Below, piece by piece: positions 37,019 to 49,124 of a stretch of 64,000 bases of DNA. A model generated the notes under the pieces. The model searched no databases, was not told where the DNA came from, and worked only from the letters and a program-made list of their open reading frames with translations. The translations under genes were made by a program, and so were the position numbers. Numbering within the stretch: the stretch's first letter is position 1; the number at the start of each line of letters is the position of its first letter. The DNA lies in NCBI GenBank assembly GCA_024516155.1, contig JAJJXM010000080.1, positions 1 to 64,000 of the forward strand, in the 5' to 3' direction. This DNA is from Pyronema omphalodes (taxonomy: Eukaryota; Ascomycota; Pezizomycetes; Pezizales; Pyronemataceae).

Positions 37019-38130
37019 TCTTTCGTTTAGTTACAGACTGAATGCTAGGTGTATGATTCTTAGAGGCCATTGAATTTAGATTTTGTCTTAATTACCATGT
37101 CGGTTTTATTTTCATCAAGCATGCCTGAAATATGATTGACAACCCCCCCTCGTGAAACTTGTCTTTTCCCTTTGCTTGTCAATAGAAACTGCTACAAAAT
37201 ATCCCGCATTATGATCAATTCACTTCCATTCATCGTCCAAGATCGTTATCGAATCTACTGCGTTCAAAAGTTAAACTGATTGATCACACCAGCAAGCGGT
37301 TCTTCCCGCACTCCATGTTTCCTGACCGTTCATTTTCACATATTATGATTATTATTTCACATATTATCATTATCATTCCCGCACACGTATCCACACCTCT
37401 AACGATATTCCGGTAATATCCCGAGTCTTCTTTTGCCCAACTGACTTCTCCTCCACCCGCCCCCACTTCCCCCGCCCCTGACTCTTACAGCATCAAAGCT
37501 ATCAGAGTTGCCGGCTCCATACCAACTTTTCCTTACTATCCATATGAACAACACGCACTGTCAAAACCTTGTCGTCGTTATAACCGTGCTATTTGGCCGG
37601 CGTGACCTCCCTGTATATCGCCAGATGTTGTCACTACCCAGATGATTTCGATGGTAGTAATAGTATACGGCAGCATTCTGCACGATTGCTCGGTACCTGG
37701 AACATTAATACAACTCCTGCATCAAATCAATGCATAATGAAGCGGTGATGGGCTGAGGGTATATGGTCAACATCGTATTATAACACCCATGTTACTTACC
37801 ATGCAATATACGTTAGTTTATTTAATGTGGTCTAGTCGCAAGTTTTCCACTATCTTGTCACCACATCACCGCAAGTTGCCTGTCCACGCAGCTGATGGAT
37901 ATGATACAATATTCTTTTCACCCGGTTAGGAATACGATGTTACATGTTACAAGTTGTCCCTACTACTGTATCTATGAAAAGGGTCAACAGCTTCTCAGTC
38001 GCTGCCACTAAGTCTAAATCCGAAATGAAGACATGAATTGTAAGTATTATAGTAAATATGGTATGCTAGAGGCATTGGCTTTACAACCAATCGCCGCCGG
38101 CGGCTGAGAAGGCCGCTACTGTGCTGACAG

Positions 38131-38218
38131 CCGGCGGGGATCGACATATCGTCAGCACCGCATGATCACTAATTCACGGACAACAACCGCTGCACCGCCA
38201 CACGGTGTTTAGTGGACG
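38131..38218 (+). repeat. Duplicated block, copy 2 (pairs with 36548-36655)
   Basis: See copy 1. This copy lies about 500 bases upstream of the intact secreted-protein gene. Confidence 0.65.
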
Positions 38219-38607
38219 GGCTTTTGTCGGAATAAATATATGCCTATTTGTGCCAGTGAACTCTCAAGAGTGGCAGCGTCTAATGATGAGTTATGATGAC
38301 CGGTTGCGGCTGGGATCTTCTAGGGTATTTCATAGGTTAGTTTGGAGCTTTCACGAGGCGGATGGCATACCGGAATTAAGGTACACTATCAGTTAGTTTG
38401 TTACCGGTGAAAAACATAGTACCCTATTCGCTAGTTCTGGCCGTTGTGGAGTCATGGGCGACAATTACTTCATGATATCAATGGACAGCGCTTACTTCAC
38501 AGCCAGTATCCAGACTATTGTGTTCCCTGTAACTGCTGCCTTACGAGTTTCTTCCGGTGAATACAGTTATGTCAAGTTTCTATGGTGAAATAATTGAGCA
38601 GGACTTC

Positions 38608-38614
38608 TATATAA
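38608..38614 (+). promoter_or_regulatory. TATA box of the secreted-protein gene
   Basis: TATATAA lies 115 bases before the start codon and is followed by a C/T/A-rich leader, a common fungal promoter layout. Confidence 0.45.
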
Positions 38615-38728
38615 CCCCCTTGATATTCGTGGTTTTTTCTTCCGCTCATCTTCAGCATCACCATAATCAGCAGATTACCACCCATCATCAACCTCAACCC
38701 TCCCAGAGTTTAAGTTGTCATAGACATA

Positions 38729-39344
38729 ATGCAATTCACCACCCTTCTTTCCGTGCTCTCTCTAACGGCTATGGTATTTACTCCCCTTCACTGCATTGCT
38801 GTCAACCGTTAAACCCACCCCACAGGCTGCCTCATCCCCCCTATCTCCAGCTCCCATCTCCTCTCACCCACTTCTCGACAAACGCGCCTCCATCGGCTGC
38901 TCCATGAGAGATCTGTGGGCTGCACCTGCTGGATCCATGGATGGAGTCATCAACAACCTCATGAACAACAACCCCGATGGACAAATCTGTACCTGGAACA
39001 TTAATGCTAGACGGGATAACACACATGGATGGGTCACGGCCGAGTGTGATGGTAATGATGGACAGCATCCGGCTGTTTGGTATCATACTTGGGTATGTTT
39101 TTGTATTTTTCCGTTACATGCATATTATGTGTTGGGAAATCAATGAAGCTAATGAGTAATGGAAAACAAATAGGGAACACAGCACGTTTGTAGATCAAGA
39201 AGAGAGATTGGGGAGATGGCCAGAACGGTTTACAACTCTTGTAAACAGGGGGATATAGTGCAGGGATGGATTCAGGATGAGGCAAGAGGAGAGACTTGGG
39301 TGGAGATTGGAAGGACTCCTAATGGGTGCAAGGCTTCTTCGTAG
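38729..39344 (+). CDS. Small secreted cysteine-containing protein (candidate effector)
   Basis: Three exons, all phase 0: 38729-38773, 38826-39092, 39174-39344; introns of 52 and 81 bp have GTATTT and GTATGT donors. The protein is 160 residues: a hydrophobic signal peptide (MQFTTLLSVLSLTAMAA, split by intron 1), a short pro-region, a Kex2 site (LLDKR) at about 42, then a mature chain of about 120 residues with six cysteines (IGCSM, QICTW, AECDG, HVCRS, NSCKQ, NGCKA), rich in Trp, Asn and Gly. No family is recognised. A broken relative and a shared upstream block lie about 1.6-2.3 kb upstream, so the locus has been duplicated. Size, signal, Kex2 site and even cysteine count fit fungal small secreted proteins; a role in host interaction is inference only. 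Confidence 0.75.
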
Positions 39345-41545
39345 ATGGGCGAATTGCTGGCTTTGGTTTGTGGTTGTCAGGGGATATTGGGGGCTGTGGA
39401 ATGTAGTTTTGTTGCATTAGTTCAAATGTCATTGTATCCGTTTAAATCCTTCAGGATATTGTAGTGGCAGTCCGTTATTAAGCCTCTCGATTCCTTCTGC
39501 ATGCCCTTCCGGCGTACAACCTGTCATTCCCTCAACCTCATCATTTCCCCTCAATTGGCAAACCAAATCATTCATTTGAGCAGCCATCCCGTCTCTCGTG
39601 TAGATATACACACGAAACGAGCAGGTTGAGACATAAGTTTTAGCCAAGACCGACGAGACTGGATTTCCACGACAAGAGATATTTTCTCAGCAAAATACTA
39701 TAAGGCGTGGTAAAAAACGGACTCAGGCGAGTGACCATTTGTGACCATAGTCATGTTCACCCGCGGTCAACCGCCGCCAGTTCAATCCATGGTGCCTCAA
39801 GGACAGCCGTTCCTGGTCATACTACAAGACGGGACCTCGAATGATAGTCCGGTCCGGTTTACAGCTAGGACTGGACCGGACGGATTGTACCGAACTCTTA
39901 TCCTATCTGGACAGGCTCACTCGGTCTTGGAAGACCCAAGCGCGATAACCGCAGGTATAACTGTATATCAACGTACCAATCACATTCACAGTGTAGACCG
40001 AGAAAATTCATATTGACTCCTGCATATCAGTAATTCATCTATGATACGTTATCGACGGCCACTAACCTGGAGTTTTCCCTGGCATTGCCCAGTGCTCCGG
40101 CGGGGAACTGCGGAACAGAATACAGTGAGAGACAGATTATCTTTGTTTGTACTTCACGTAGTAGAATTTTTGTCGTATGGACCATGAAGAATAACATTAG
40201 ACTTCTCTGCTCTAAATAGAAGCCAAGGAATTGCCGTGATATGATACCCTGTGTCTCGGCATTTTCGAACACCATTCCCGTTTCAAACGACGCGACGTTG
40301 ATTATGGCAGAAGCCTACCACAAGCAAAACCAATCATGTAGGCTTCATCCAAAAGGGCGAACATTGGAGAGACCCTTTGAGCCTTGAATGGACATATGGC
40401 AATGTGTACATATAGGGTCGAAAGGATTTCAACGCAAACTGCAACCCAGGGATCTTTCCGACCCCGAGTGATTATTTATGAACATCTCTGCCCCTGTCAC
40501 CCGCTGAGAGGATGTTCTCTAACAATCCAAATAAGGGCGTATTAACAAGCCAAGCAGGTAGGGTTTTCATTTCATCCTTTCCTTCCCCTTTCTCATCCTC
40601 ATCTATCCTTCCTCTCTTGCTAACCTCACTTCCATTCCTTTCTCTTAATCTCATCACACGACAACCGGTGCCCTTCCCATCCATCACAGCGACAGCGTCA
40701 GGAATCAGTTTACTTATCCACAATGGATCAGAATAAACCTGTATAACACCCAAGACTGAATCACCTCTATTCAGCACTGGATTCCACAACAAACCAGTAA
40801 GTTACCCCTAAAACGCGTCCTCGGCACGTTTTACAACTCGCTGACAGGTCGAGGATTTACTGAAGAGAAATACTAGTTAGCATCCTGCCCTTATCTCCTC
40901 TTCACCAGTCAAAAAAAAGCATGCTTTCCTCCTAATACAGGTTGCCCAGTGCTGATAATCTGTAGCTAACAAGTGTATTTGCCTGCCCAGATCCAGCTTG
41001 GAGCCCTATCAATCTTCGATAATGCCCAAACCGCAACTGCGAGCGCTCAAGATTAAGGCTACTCAATGGTTAGATGGTCCATCAACACCCAGTTATTCAA
41101 CTTTGGACCACCGCCCTCACCTCGTACTGCTCTAGGGTTGTATCTAAAGACCAAATGACCGCTGAGGGTGTCCAACACCCGTTGTCTCAACACCCGTTGT
41201 CTCAACACTTATATTCTATAGAACGGTACGCCATGCCGAGTATATATTCCATGGTATTCTTGGACTAAACCTCGAGTCGATAGCCGCCAAGGATTAGACC
41301 TTCCTTCTGGCTATCTAATCCTTTCTTTCTAACACTCTCTTACAACTATCTGTTGTACGCACTTCCTTGAGAGAGACAAAAATCCAACCACCATTCGCAA
41401 AAGCTACACTGAAGGTCAGCTTAATAATACACCCCATCCTTGGGTTGGCTATCCATAGTTCACATACTCTTATTTACATTTGAGTTATTTTTACTGACAC
41501 GATGAGACGTTCAAGTTTAACCATCTAGGACCGCGCAGAACAGTC
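39345..41545. other. Intergenic
   Basis: Two open frames (39741-40016 plus; 40472-40792 minus) have no recognised domain, no paralogue and no clear intron structure; neither is called. CACCCGTTGTCTCAA is repeated in tandem at about 41177-41206. Confidence 0.4.
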
Positions 41546-42007
41546 ATGTCCTCGAACGGCAATATCACGACCAAGGCCTCCACCGCCGCTACTACCCAAA
41601 GACATGTTGATTCAAGCACCGAAAAATTGGCCAATTTGAACCTTAGGGAACCTGCAGCGAACTCTCGGTATCACTTCGTCATCTACGAGGACCCTATCGT
41701 GGAGGCCGCCACTCAGGACAGTGAGGCGCAAATGACAACCATGCACGACAACGAGTTCTCAGATAAGGAGAACATCAACCCTGTCGAGCCGATATTGCCT
41801 GTTCAGCAAAACGAGGGTCCAGACAACACTGCCTCAGATATTCGGTCTCGTCTCCCCCTCCACCCTATGGGAATCAATCGATCTGCGAGAAACCGACTTG
41901 CATCCGTCAGACGTCCGTTGTCAGACATAACGGACTTCGTCAAGGCGGAGAATATGAAGAACGCACATTTTGTGAAGCGTTCGGAGAACTCCCGTCAAAA
42001 AAAATGA
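41546..42007 (+). CDS. Small disordered protein with KEN box (possible APC/C substrate)
   Basis: Single exon, 153 residues, start CAGTCATGTCC. The composition is low in hydrophobics, so the chain is probably disordered. Visible motifs are YHFVIYEDP at about 50, a KEN box in SDKENINPVEP at about 80, and RRPLSDITDF at about 125. Small fungal proteins with the same order (YEDP, DKEN, R.PL.DIT) exist; a KEN box can direct ubiquitylation by APC/C, which would make abundance cell-cycle dependent. Function beyond that is not known. The frame is intact and codon use looks normal, but expression evidence is lacking. Confidence 0.6.
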   Translation: MSSNGNITTKASTAATTQRHVDSSTEKLANLNLREPAANSRYHFVIYEDPIVEAATQDSEAQMTTMHDNEFSDKENINPVEPILPVQQNEGPDNTASDIRSRLPLHPMGINRSARNRLASVRRPLSDITDFVKAENMKNAHFVKRSENSRQKK

Positions 42008-42509
42008 TGAACCTTACTGGTACCTACGTCTCCCGCGCTACAACTTCCACTCTGGACAGCATTGACAATATCATGATCCTTTGATACGTGGTTCTTGTCT
42101 GGTGAACGATGGCGGTGTTGCTGTATCCACTTGGTCATCATTTGGGTGGTTTCTGCATTTCTTGTTTCTGGTGGTTGCGTACTGCATCAGAATATCGATT
42201 TCATGGTGTTATTACCTAGGGTTGTTATTGATGGATAGCATGTAATTTTCTTTTCTGTTTCTAGGTTCTCTTGCATCATGATTTTACGATGGCCTAGGTC
42301 TAATAAAAGCCGTTGCATCATATTCTTACCTTCATTTGCCCTGGCAGTGATTCGTCACTTCCTGATCAGCTTTTATGTGACAATGACAGACACGTGAGCA
42401 ATATCTCTGTGTTGTGGGCTAAATTCTTAACTACTCCACCACCGTTCCGCACTGCGTTGAATCTGTGCTTGATAGAGTTGCTATTACCCTGTGATACAGG
42501 CCTAGCGTA
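42008..42509. other. Intergenic
   Basis: Probable 3' UTR of the KEN-box gene followed by unassigned sequence. Confidence 0.4.
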
Positions 42510-43457
42510 AACGACGTTATCATATACTGCCAACAGGTATTACTTATCTCCTCGTTTTTCCACATGGAAGGCTGGGATAGCAAAGCTAGAAGTAAGAAAA
42601 TGGCATTCAAGCGTGAAGTGAAGATAGGATGGAAGACTGGGAGCGGGTTTCGAGCACAAAAAAGGAACAAAAACTACAGTATCCGGGATTCCCGTCTGGT
42701 CACCCACGACAGTACTAGCCGGACGATATTATGCTTAAATAGCGCAGAGCGGACGGGATGCGTTGTATTCATAATTCTATGACCGTAGCTAACGGATTTG
42801 GGTAAAGACCACTCATCAGTTGTATTAAACAGCGCCTTATATTCATTGGCAGACGCCTACAGCTGCTGTATTGGTGATCCTTATTGGTCGAATGTCATGC
42901 TATTTTCAGACTTAGAAGTCGTAGATACTATGGTTACCGACCCAAGTGTCTTATGAGTGGCTTACACATCAAATTATCCTGTAGATGGATAAAATCGTTG
43001 ATTTATTCCATCCTAAAGGAGTGTGCCGGAAACATGCGTTCCTCGGTACTGAGACCATAGCGTGGACAACAAAAGAGATGTAAAGTAAGGCTGCAGTAGG
43101 GATGCATAAGGCTGTTGGTGCTGAGCAGGTGGCAACCAGTTACTCAACGTGTGGATGTAGTCATTGTCTATCACTCGGGGTTTCGATATCGAGAGAAGTT
43201 GTGAAGGCGAGGTTTAGAATAATTTGAGCATTCTGAATTTGAAGCCTGAAGCTTTTCTAAACTACCCTGTTTCTAGGTCTTTTTGGGCCTCAAATTGAGA
43301 ATGGTGGATCTGCATCAGGTTTTAACATTTCATAATCAGCATTCATACACCAATTATAAGAGTCGTCAGAGCCATCCTAAGCAAAACAACAATATCGAAT
43401 GATGGAATATTGTTCGATTGCCTCGAGTTTCCGCGAATAAACGTCATAATCAAATGA
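42510..43457 (-). repeat. Inverted segmental duplicate, right arm (carries 5S rRNA)
   Basis: Inverted partner of 35384-36214. It has an extra 18-20 bases near 42560 and other small indels. Homology stops exactly where a LINE is inserted (43458). Confidence 0.8.
42674..42788 (-). rRNA. 5S rRNA gene, second copy
   Basis: All 115 bases equal those of 35944-36058 in inverse orientation, including the paired ends. The same TTTTTGTTCCTTTTTT terminator follows on the minus strand. The 5' flank (minus strand, upstream of 42788) differs at many sites from the first copy. Confidence 0.85.
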
Positions 43458-43857
43458 TTTATTTATTGAATCATACGCTGACCGAGGCCTAAACGGCCCA
43501 TGCAGGACTAAAACAATATTCGAATCTTGTCCTCGTGATCTAAGCCACCTAATGAGGCCCCCCAATCTCCTACACCCATATAACCCGTCAAACAAAGTAT
43601 GAAAAAGAAATGCAACGAGAAAAAAATAAGAGAATTGAGAAAGAGGACATCCTTACTCTCCCCCTTGTCCTGTCATATCCTGCTCATCTCCTCCAGCATC
43701 CACCACCATGCCCTTTTCATAGCGTGTGGTATTTTAACTCGTCATCCGCCCTCTCGCTTCATAATTACCCTGCCCTCCGGCCCTTCCTCTCTGCCTCCGT
43801 CTCCCGTCATTCCCACCTCGTCTCTATCCCCTTTGTCCCTTCACCTTCACTGGGGAC
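43458..43857 (-). mobile_element. 400-bp 5'-truncated LINE with target duplication
   Basis: On the minus strand the insert starts purine-rich, then has GGGCCTCATTAGGTGG, CGAGGACAAG, CCTGCATGGGCC, AGGCCTCGGTCAGCGTATGA and an AATAAATAAAT tail. AATCAAATGAT stands on both sides (43447-43457 and 43858-43868), an 11-bp target duplication. The left duplicate arm has the matching ATTTGATT at 35384-35391 without the insert. Confidence 0.8.
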
Positions 43858-43868
43858 AATCAAATGAT

Positions 43869-44796
43869 ACACGAATCGATCATCGATGCACGACATAGTG
43901 TACTGTAGCGAGAGTTTAGAAAGAAGTTAGGTACCGGATGCATGAGCGAGTGCCATGAATTTTCGTATCATACCTAGCTGGAAAGTACACTAAAAAGCCT
44001 TCTAAGATACGCAGAGTAGCAGCGTGTCATACATTGTGATTGTTCAGAATTACTTCACAATGATTAGGAATTTAGTATAGTGAGTATAGAGTGATTTACT
44101 ATACGGTAGTAGCGTGGCGGAAGCTCTCATATATAGAGTATCTACCACAGAATGCTCCGCACCACCACATCCTAAGATTGGGGCAGCTCAGACGTTGCGT
44201 TTAGCTTTTCTTTGTAGTTTTAGTTATCTAAATATTTCCGTATTACCAGTCAAACCCAAAAGCGGATATGTTGTTATATATTGACAAGAGCTGACGGACG
44301 TCTGAAAGGCCCATGCAGGACGTCTCATGCCCAAAACTGATCCCACGTTAAACACAAATACAGACGAGTGATACCTGATGTCTTTGAATCGTGACTGTAA
44401 GGTGACAATGTATGTGGGTAGGAGTACATCACAGATGCACAGATGAGAGGAGTTGTATTAATCACGCCTCCTTCGTGTTGTTACTCCAAGTGATTAAGGG
44501 AACAAAACTATATAGTAAGCTAGTGTCAACCGCCTTCACGTGACACCATCTTCGTTTATGTCATGCATCACGATCTGTCTTTTTTCGTGACGTCACGCGT
44601 CAGTTCAGCTACATTATATCCAAATATGAGAGTTCACCAGACGGTCATTATAAACAGATGCGCAGCATTCAATAACACGGCGGGAAGAACCCAAATCATA
44701 TCGTTATACGCCCTCATTAACACTCAAAAGTTCATGATAACCATATGTGACATGATTTATTACCACAGCGCTTTTGAAAAAGAAAAAAGCCAAAAA
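43869..44796. other. Intergenic
   Basis: No supported gene. AGGCCCATGCAGGAC at about 44309 echoes the LINE 3' end and may be another small remnant. Confidence 0.4.
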
Positions 44797-44877
44797 TGGG
44801 TTTGGTAGGACTCGAACCTACATACGGCCCCTAAGCATGCTAAGTGACCGTGTTCTAACCAATTGAACTACAAGCCC
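44797..44877 (-). tRNA. tRNA-like gene, isotype unresolved
   Basis: 81 nt on the minus strand. The acceptor GGGCTTG pairs with CAAACCC (one C-A mismatch). The D arm is GTTC-AATTGGTTA-GAAC with an A box (TAGTTCAATTGG). The T arm is GTAGG-TTCGAGT-CCTAC with a perfect B box, then discriminator A and a T5 terminator. The anticodon arm is odd: CGGTC/GGCCG can pair but enclose 16 nt (ACTTAGCATGCTTAGG), so either a 9-nt intron or an insertion is present and no loop gives a normal T33 plus anticodon. AGC (Ala-like loop TTAGCAT) and AGG (Pro-like) are both readable. It may be a pseudogene. Confidence 0.6.
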
Positions 44878-45548
44878 CAGGGATGGAAGACCGTGTTGGA
44901 ATCAAGACATAATCCATTTTATTTAGACCAAGAAAGAGCGGCTCTCGGTGCTTCTAGTGCTTCTGGATGGCGGTGGAAGACGATATGATCTCAGTGGTAA
45001 GTCGTTCCAGATGCGGGGTTTGGTCGGTGTTGGTTCCTTGAGCCGGAGTGAAGATTTTCTTTTTTTTTTTTCGTACGTATGACAATTCACGACTAGCTAT
45101 CGATTTCTCATCCGACCCCGCTGAGCAGAATGAATGGTGAAAATATTATTTTTGTAGCTTTCGTTTTTCAGGTTCTGAAAGGGTTGACAAATTGTTCCAC
45201 TGCCATGACTGATCCCGATTCCACGCGAATGATTTGGATTGAGTTTGGCATCAGTGGTGATCATGAGATAAGCGGCTTGAGGAATTAGTTCGAGCATTTA
45301 TTGTCAGGCGCGGTTGAATGCTCACGAGTGCACAGCATGTCAAGAAGGCTTTTGTCTTAGGAGCCCTGCAAAGAAGTATGTAGAGTACCGGTGCACCCTT
45401 TGAACCACGGCTCCCATCAGTCGTTTGGAACACAACATAGTACCATAATTGCGTTTACCCGCCTTTGATATCAACAGTTAGAATGAAAGATTTGTACAAT
45501 TAGCATTTATCAAGCTGTGCATGTTATGTACTTCTTCCACCTACAGAA
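44878..45548. other. Intergenic
   Basis: Probable 3' flank of the carboxylesterase and the promoter side of the tRNA-like gene. Nothing else is recognised. Confidence 0.4.
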
Positions 45549-47320
45549 TCATCGCGCATACTCGCTTACAGGAATACTATTAATGAAACTGATCCCTGCC
45601 GCTCTCCATGTATCTGGCTCTGTTCCAGCACCACCGCTCACCCCATTCATCGTGGAGTTGAAAACCAAGTTCTCCGCTGCAATTTTGTATTCCCTCCACG
45701 GCGTCGTCCCAACCCCATTAGCGTTAGTCCGCCTTGGCTGGGGTTCTCCGTAAGTCGCAAACCAAACCCATCTCATCGTCATCTCCTCCGCTACAACACT
45801 ATCCAAGTTGGAGAAAACAAAATCAATATCCGCAGAATGATAAACTCCAAGATAATCTGGTTTGTTCGGATGCAAAGTATCAAATCTATATGCCCAGACA
45901 GGAGTACCAGACGTGGCCCAAGCTTCTGCCGTAACCCGCTTGCCGGCTGCGAAACCGAAGTCGGTATCGTAGGTGACAGCTCGCTTATATTGCGCACCAA
46001 CAGCGGTTGCGTTGAGTGCGTAAGTCCATGGAAGATTGTTTGGTGGGTCGTTGGGGTAAAGCTCCATGGCTCGCGTTACTGTGGCATCGGATAAATTATC
46101 AGATGGACCAGCGTTCTTGAAAAAATTGAAGACGTCGGCATCGGTGTTGAGGCCCAAGGGAGTGTACGGAGCTTCTTCGTCGGAGCAGGTTCCGATTATG
46201 TACGGGATCTTGGCGAAACGACCGTTCTTGACGGAGATTGAAGGGAGCTCGGTATAGATTACCCCGTCGACCATAGGCAGATTGTACGGCCGGTCATATG
46301 CACGGAAGTAAGTAATCAAAGTTTGTGCGGGGACGGCACGCAGACAATCGAGTGAAGTGCAGTTGGTTGAGTTAAGGAGTTGAGCGTAATGGTCATCAAG
46401 GAAAGTCATGTTCCGGACTTGATGTTATTAGTATAGCTGAGAACAGACTGAGGAGTCATGACTTACAGCCTTCATAGGAGATTGGTCCTCCAGATTGGGA
46501 GATAGCACCACGGAAGAGACCCTCGGTTTTACCGCCCCAACCAACAAGATGAGCCCCAACGGATTGAGCACCGCTATATATTGTCAGGATACCATATTCC
46601 GAACGATGAGACTAGCGGTACCTACGCGCTTTCTCCCCAGATTGTAACCTTATCTTTGTTTCCACCAAACGCCCCAATGTTTTCTTGAATCCAGCGCAGA
46701 GCAAGCCTATAGTTCTCAGTATTCTTCTTTTCAACACCTAAAAGTTACTTATGAGTGCTGATGGTATACCTTTGGTCGTGCCAACCAAGATTAGCAACCT
46801 TTTCTTTCAATACCTCACTGCCTCCCAAGAATCCAAATCCACCAAGACGGTACTGTATGCTAACCGCAATGACTGGCTGTCCATACTTTTGCGAAACACC
46901 CACAAAATCTTGCATGTCATAGGGAGGCAAGGAGCTTCCTCCATCAACCAAATCTCCTCCATGAATCCATACAACCACAGGCAAAAGTCCGCTGGCATTC
47001 TTGGGACGAGTGACACTAAGAGTCAAGCAGTCCTCGTTGTGTACCACATCGTCTATCTCACCAGGCAAAGGTCCCGCTGTTTCCCAGCATCTTGGCCCAT
47101 AGCTCTTTACATCTTTTGGCGTATCCCATTGAGTGTTCAAGGACTGTGGAAGGCGGTATCGAAGATCCCCTAACGGCGGCTGTGCATAAGGAATGCCAAG
47201 GAAGAGATCCTGACTGTATTTGGTGCTATTGAGACCAGCCAGAGTACCATTCTTGATTGTTACAAGCGGGTCCACCGCAAGAACAGCGGCAGCGAGGAGG
47301 AGGAGGAGAAGTAATGCCAT
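45549..47320 (-). CDS. Secreted type-B carboxylesterase/lipase
   Basis: Four exons (47320-46770, 46706-46626, 46573-46467, 46417-45549) join in frame to 535 residues, the usual size. A signal peptide is clear ([18 protein letters not shown]). Family blocks are [41 protein letters not shown] (oxyanion hole), [19 protein letters not shown] across intron 1, the nucleophile elbow WGESAGAQS across intron 2, the acidic residue in [12 protein letters not shown], and the catalytic His in [12 protein letters not shown]. Substrates range widely in this alpha/beta-hydrolase family, so none is assigned. Several N-glycosylation sequons (for example [10 protein letters not shown]) fit secretion. The frame is intact. 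Confidence 0.9.
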
Positions 47321-49124
47321 GATTTGATCCGCAATTCAGGACTTCGTAACTGCGGGGTCACCTTAGAATTTTTATACTAGTTTTCTCGGTTAATATGCGC
47401 TTCAGTCATGGATAATCATGCTCCTTGATCCTGGATATCTTTTGCATACGCAAGGGACGGCAAACACGGCGGGAATACTAGTTGCTTCTTTTGACAAGAT
47501 TTGCAGAAAAAAAGTGGCTCATCTCCGCTGTAGAAGATGCTTCTAATCTTCAATGCATCGTCGATATTCCGGTGATTCGGACAGAAATGGTCAACCGAGG
47601 AACATAACATAGGTTCAAGTGATCGACAATTTAGCCGAAGGATTCCGGGCCAAGTTAACAACGTTCTAAATTCATTCGTAGGAAATTGACCTCGGGCTTT
47701 TCTAACCCAGTCCGCGAACAAAACTATAGCCGCACTGATACCAATCGAGCTTCTCTTCCGCTAAGTGTACCGCGTAAGGCACTGGATGTGCTGAGAGAAG
47801 GTTACTTTGAGACAGGTGTCGAGATATTCAAAAAACTCGCCAAAATGAGTAGCTTCGTGAATGCCTGGTGGCTTCATGACACCGGCTACTTTGTGGGTGG
47901 AAGAGGGAGTTGATGTTCCGATAGTTAGGGGGTTCACAGACGTGGTATAGAAAGGTAATTGTGATGAATGATCAAGAGTTCAACCGCGAGGAAGAAAAAG
48001 TGTGCTTGGAGAATGAGAATATCTGTCCTCCTTGTCAGAGACTTGAAATATACTTTACAAGCCGTACATTGTGGATATTTGTCACTTCTAGGCTGAGTGA
48101 CGATGACAAGTTTTGAGTTGAAGGGTTTGGAGGGAATAGTGGAAGTGGAGGAGATGGAGTAATTGATGTGGGCAGGCTGCATTATGGCGCCTGAAGTACT
48201 ACATAGGGCACAAGCGCAAGTCCAGCGCTCGGTAATATCACACTCTTCCCGACTTTTTCCGCCCCATAACTGCAAATGCCAAGACCGGCACCCACATGTA
48301 AAACTCTAGCTTGATACTTGAGCTTTTCCCAATTAGATGAACACAATAGGTACGGCTTCACGGTAGATGATCACTAATCAATCTTCTTCGGTTGATAACC
48401 AGGAAATACCAAGTCGACTTACCGTGTAAAGTCGTTTGTTTGGGAGTTTCTCCCGTCGCCACCTTGCTATTGAATGCATGCGGCGTAAACATCTTTACTT
48501 CAAATCCAGCTCCTATCACAAAGCTTTTTTCATCGTGTAGCACGAGTATGCACTATCTAACAGCCATCTCTCGCATATCAACATCACCAACGTCATAATC
48601 GAGTATCTATCAACCCATCTCCTCCAACGCGGCTTCACCTCCGAACTTCGGAGTCTGGAAGTTTTTCGTTCGTATATATTGTGAGGAATTATACAATCAT
48701 CGGGACGGGTGTACCTCCGCTTTGTGCATGAGATGTCACATATACTCAGTGTTTGAAAATATGCGTCGCTTTGTAGTTTTGTTTTATACCACACGGGTGG
48801 CGATTTGTGGTTTTTTTTTCTTTTTCTTTTTTTTTTTTTTTTCATTCCCCATTCCCCATTCTTTTTTATATTTTTCATCTTATTTTTGTTTTTTCTGATA
48901 GTTTCTCGGGGGAAAGCGAATTTAGTAAACGGAAGGAATATTTTGTAAGCGGGGTACCCCTGCTGGTGGGAATTACATGAGATTTATGGTTGTTGTAGTA
49001 GTTCGGGATTGTGTTGCGACAGATGAAAAGCGGAAGGTGAAAACATTATTTTGGCCCTCGTACATACAATGCCTTGCCGTATTTCACACTTTTCTCTACA
49101 ATCTATATACATACTGAAATTCAT
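47321..49124. other. Intergenic
   Basis: No supported gene. A pyrimidine/T-rich low-complexity tract lies at 48813-48895, with ATTCCCC twice. Confidence 0.4.

Larger units (their letters stand above)
36215..38728. other. Spacer with a degenerate copy of the secreted-protein locus
   Basis: Contains a block (36548-36655) similar to 38131-38218 upstream of the secreted-protein gene, a LINE stub (36794-36859) and a remnant of that gene's 3' end (36980-37018). No intact gene is seen in 37020-38600. Confidence 0.5.
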
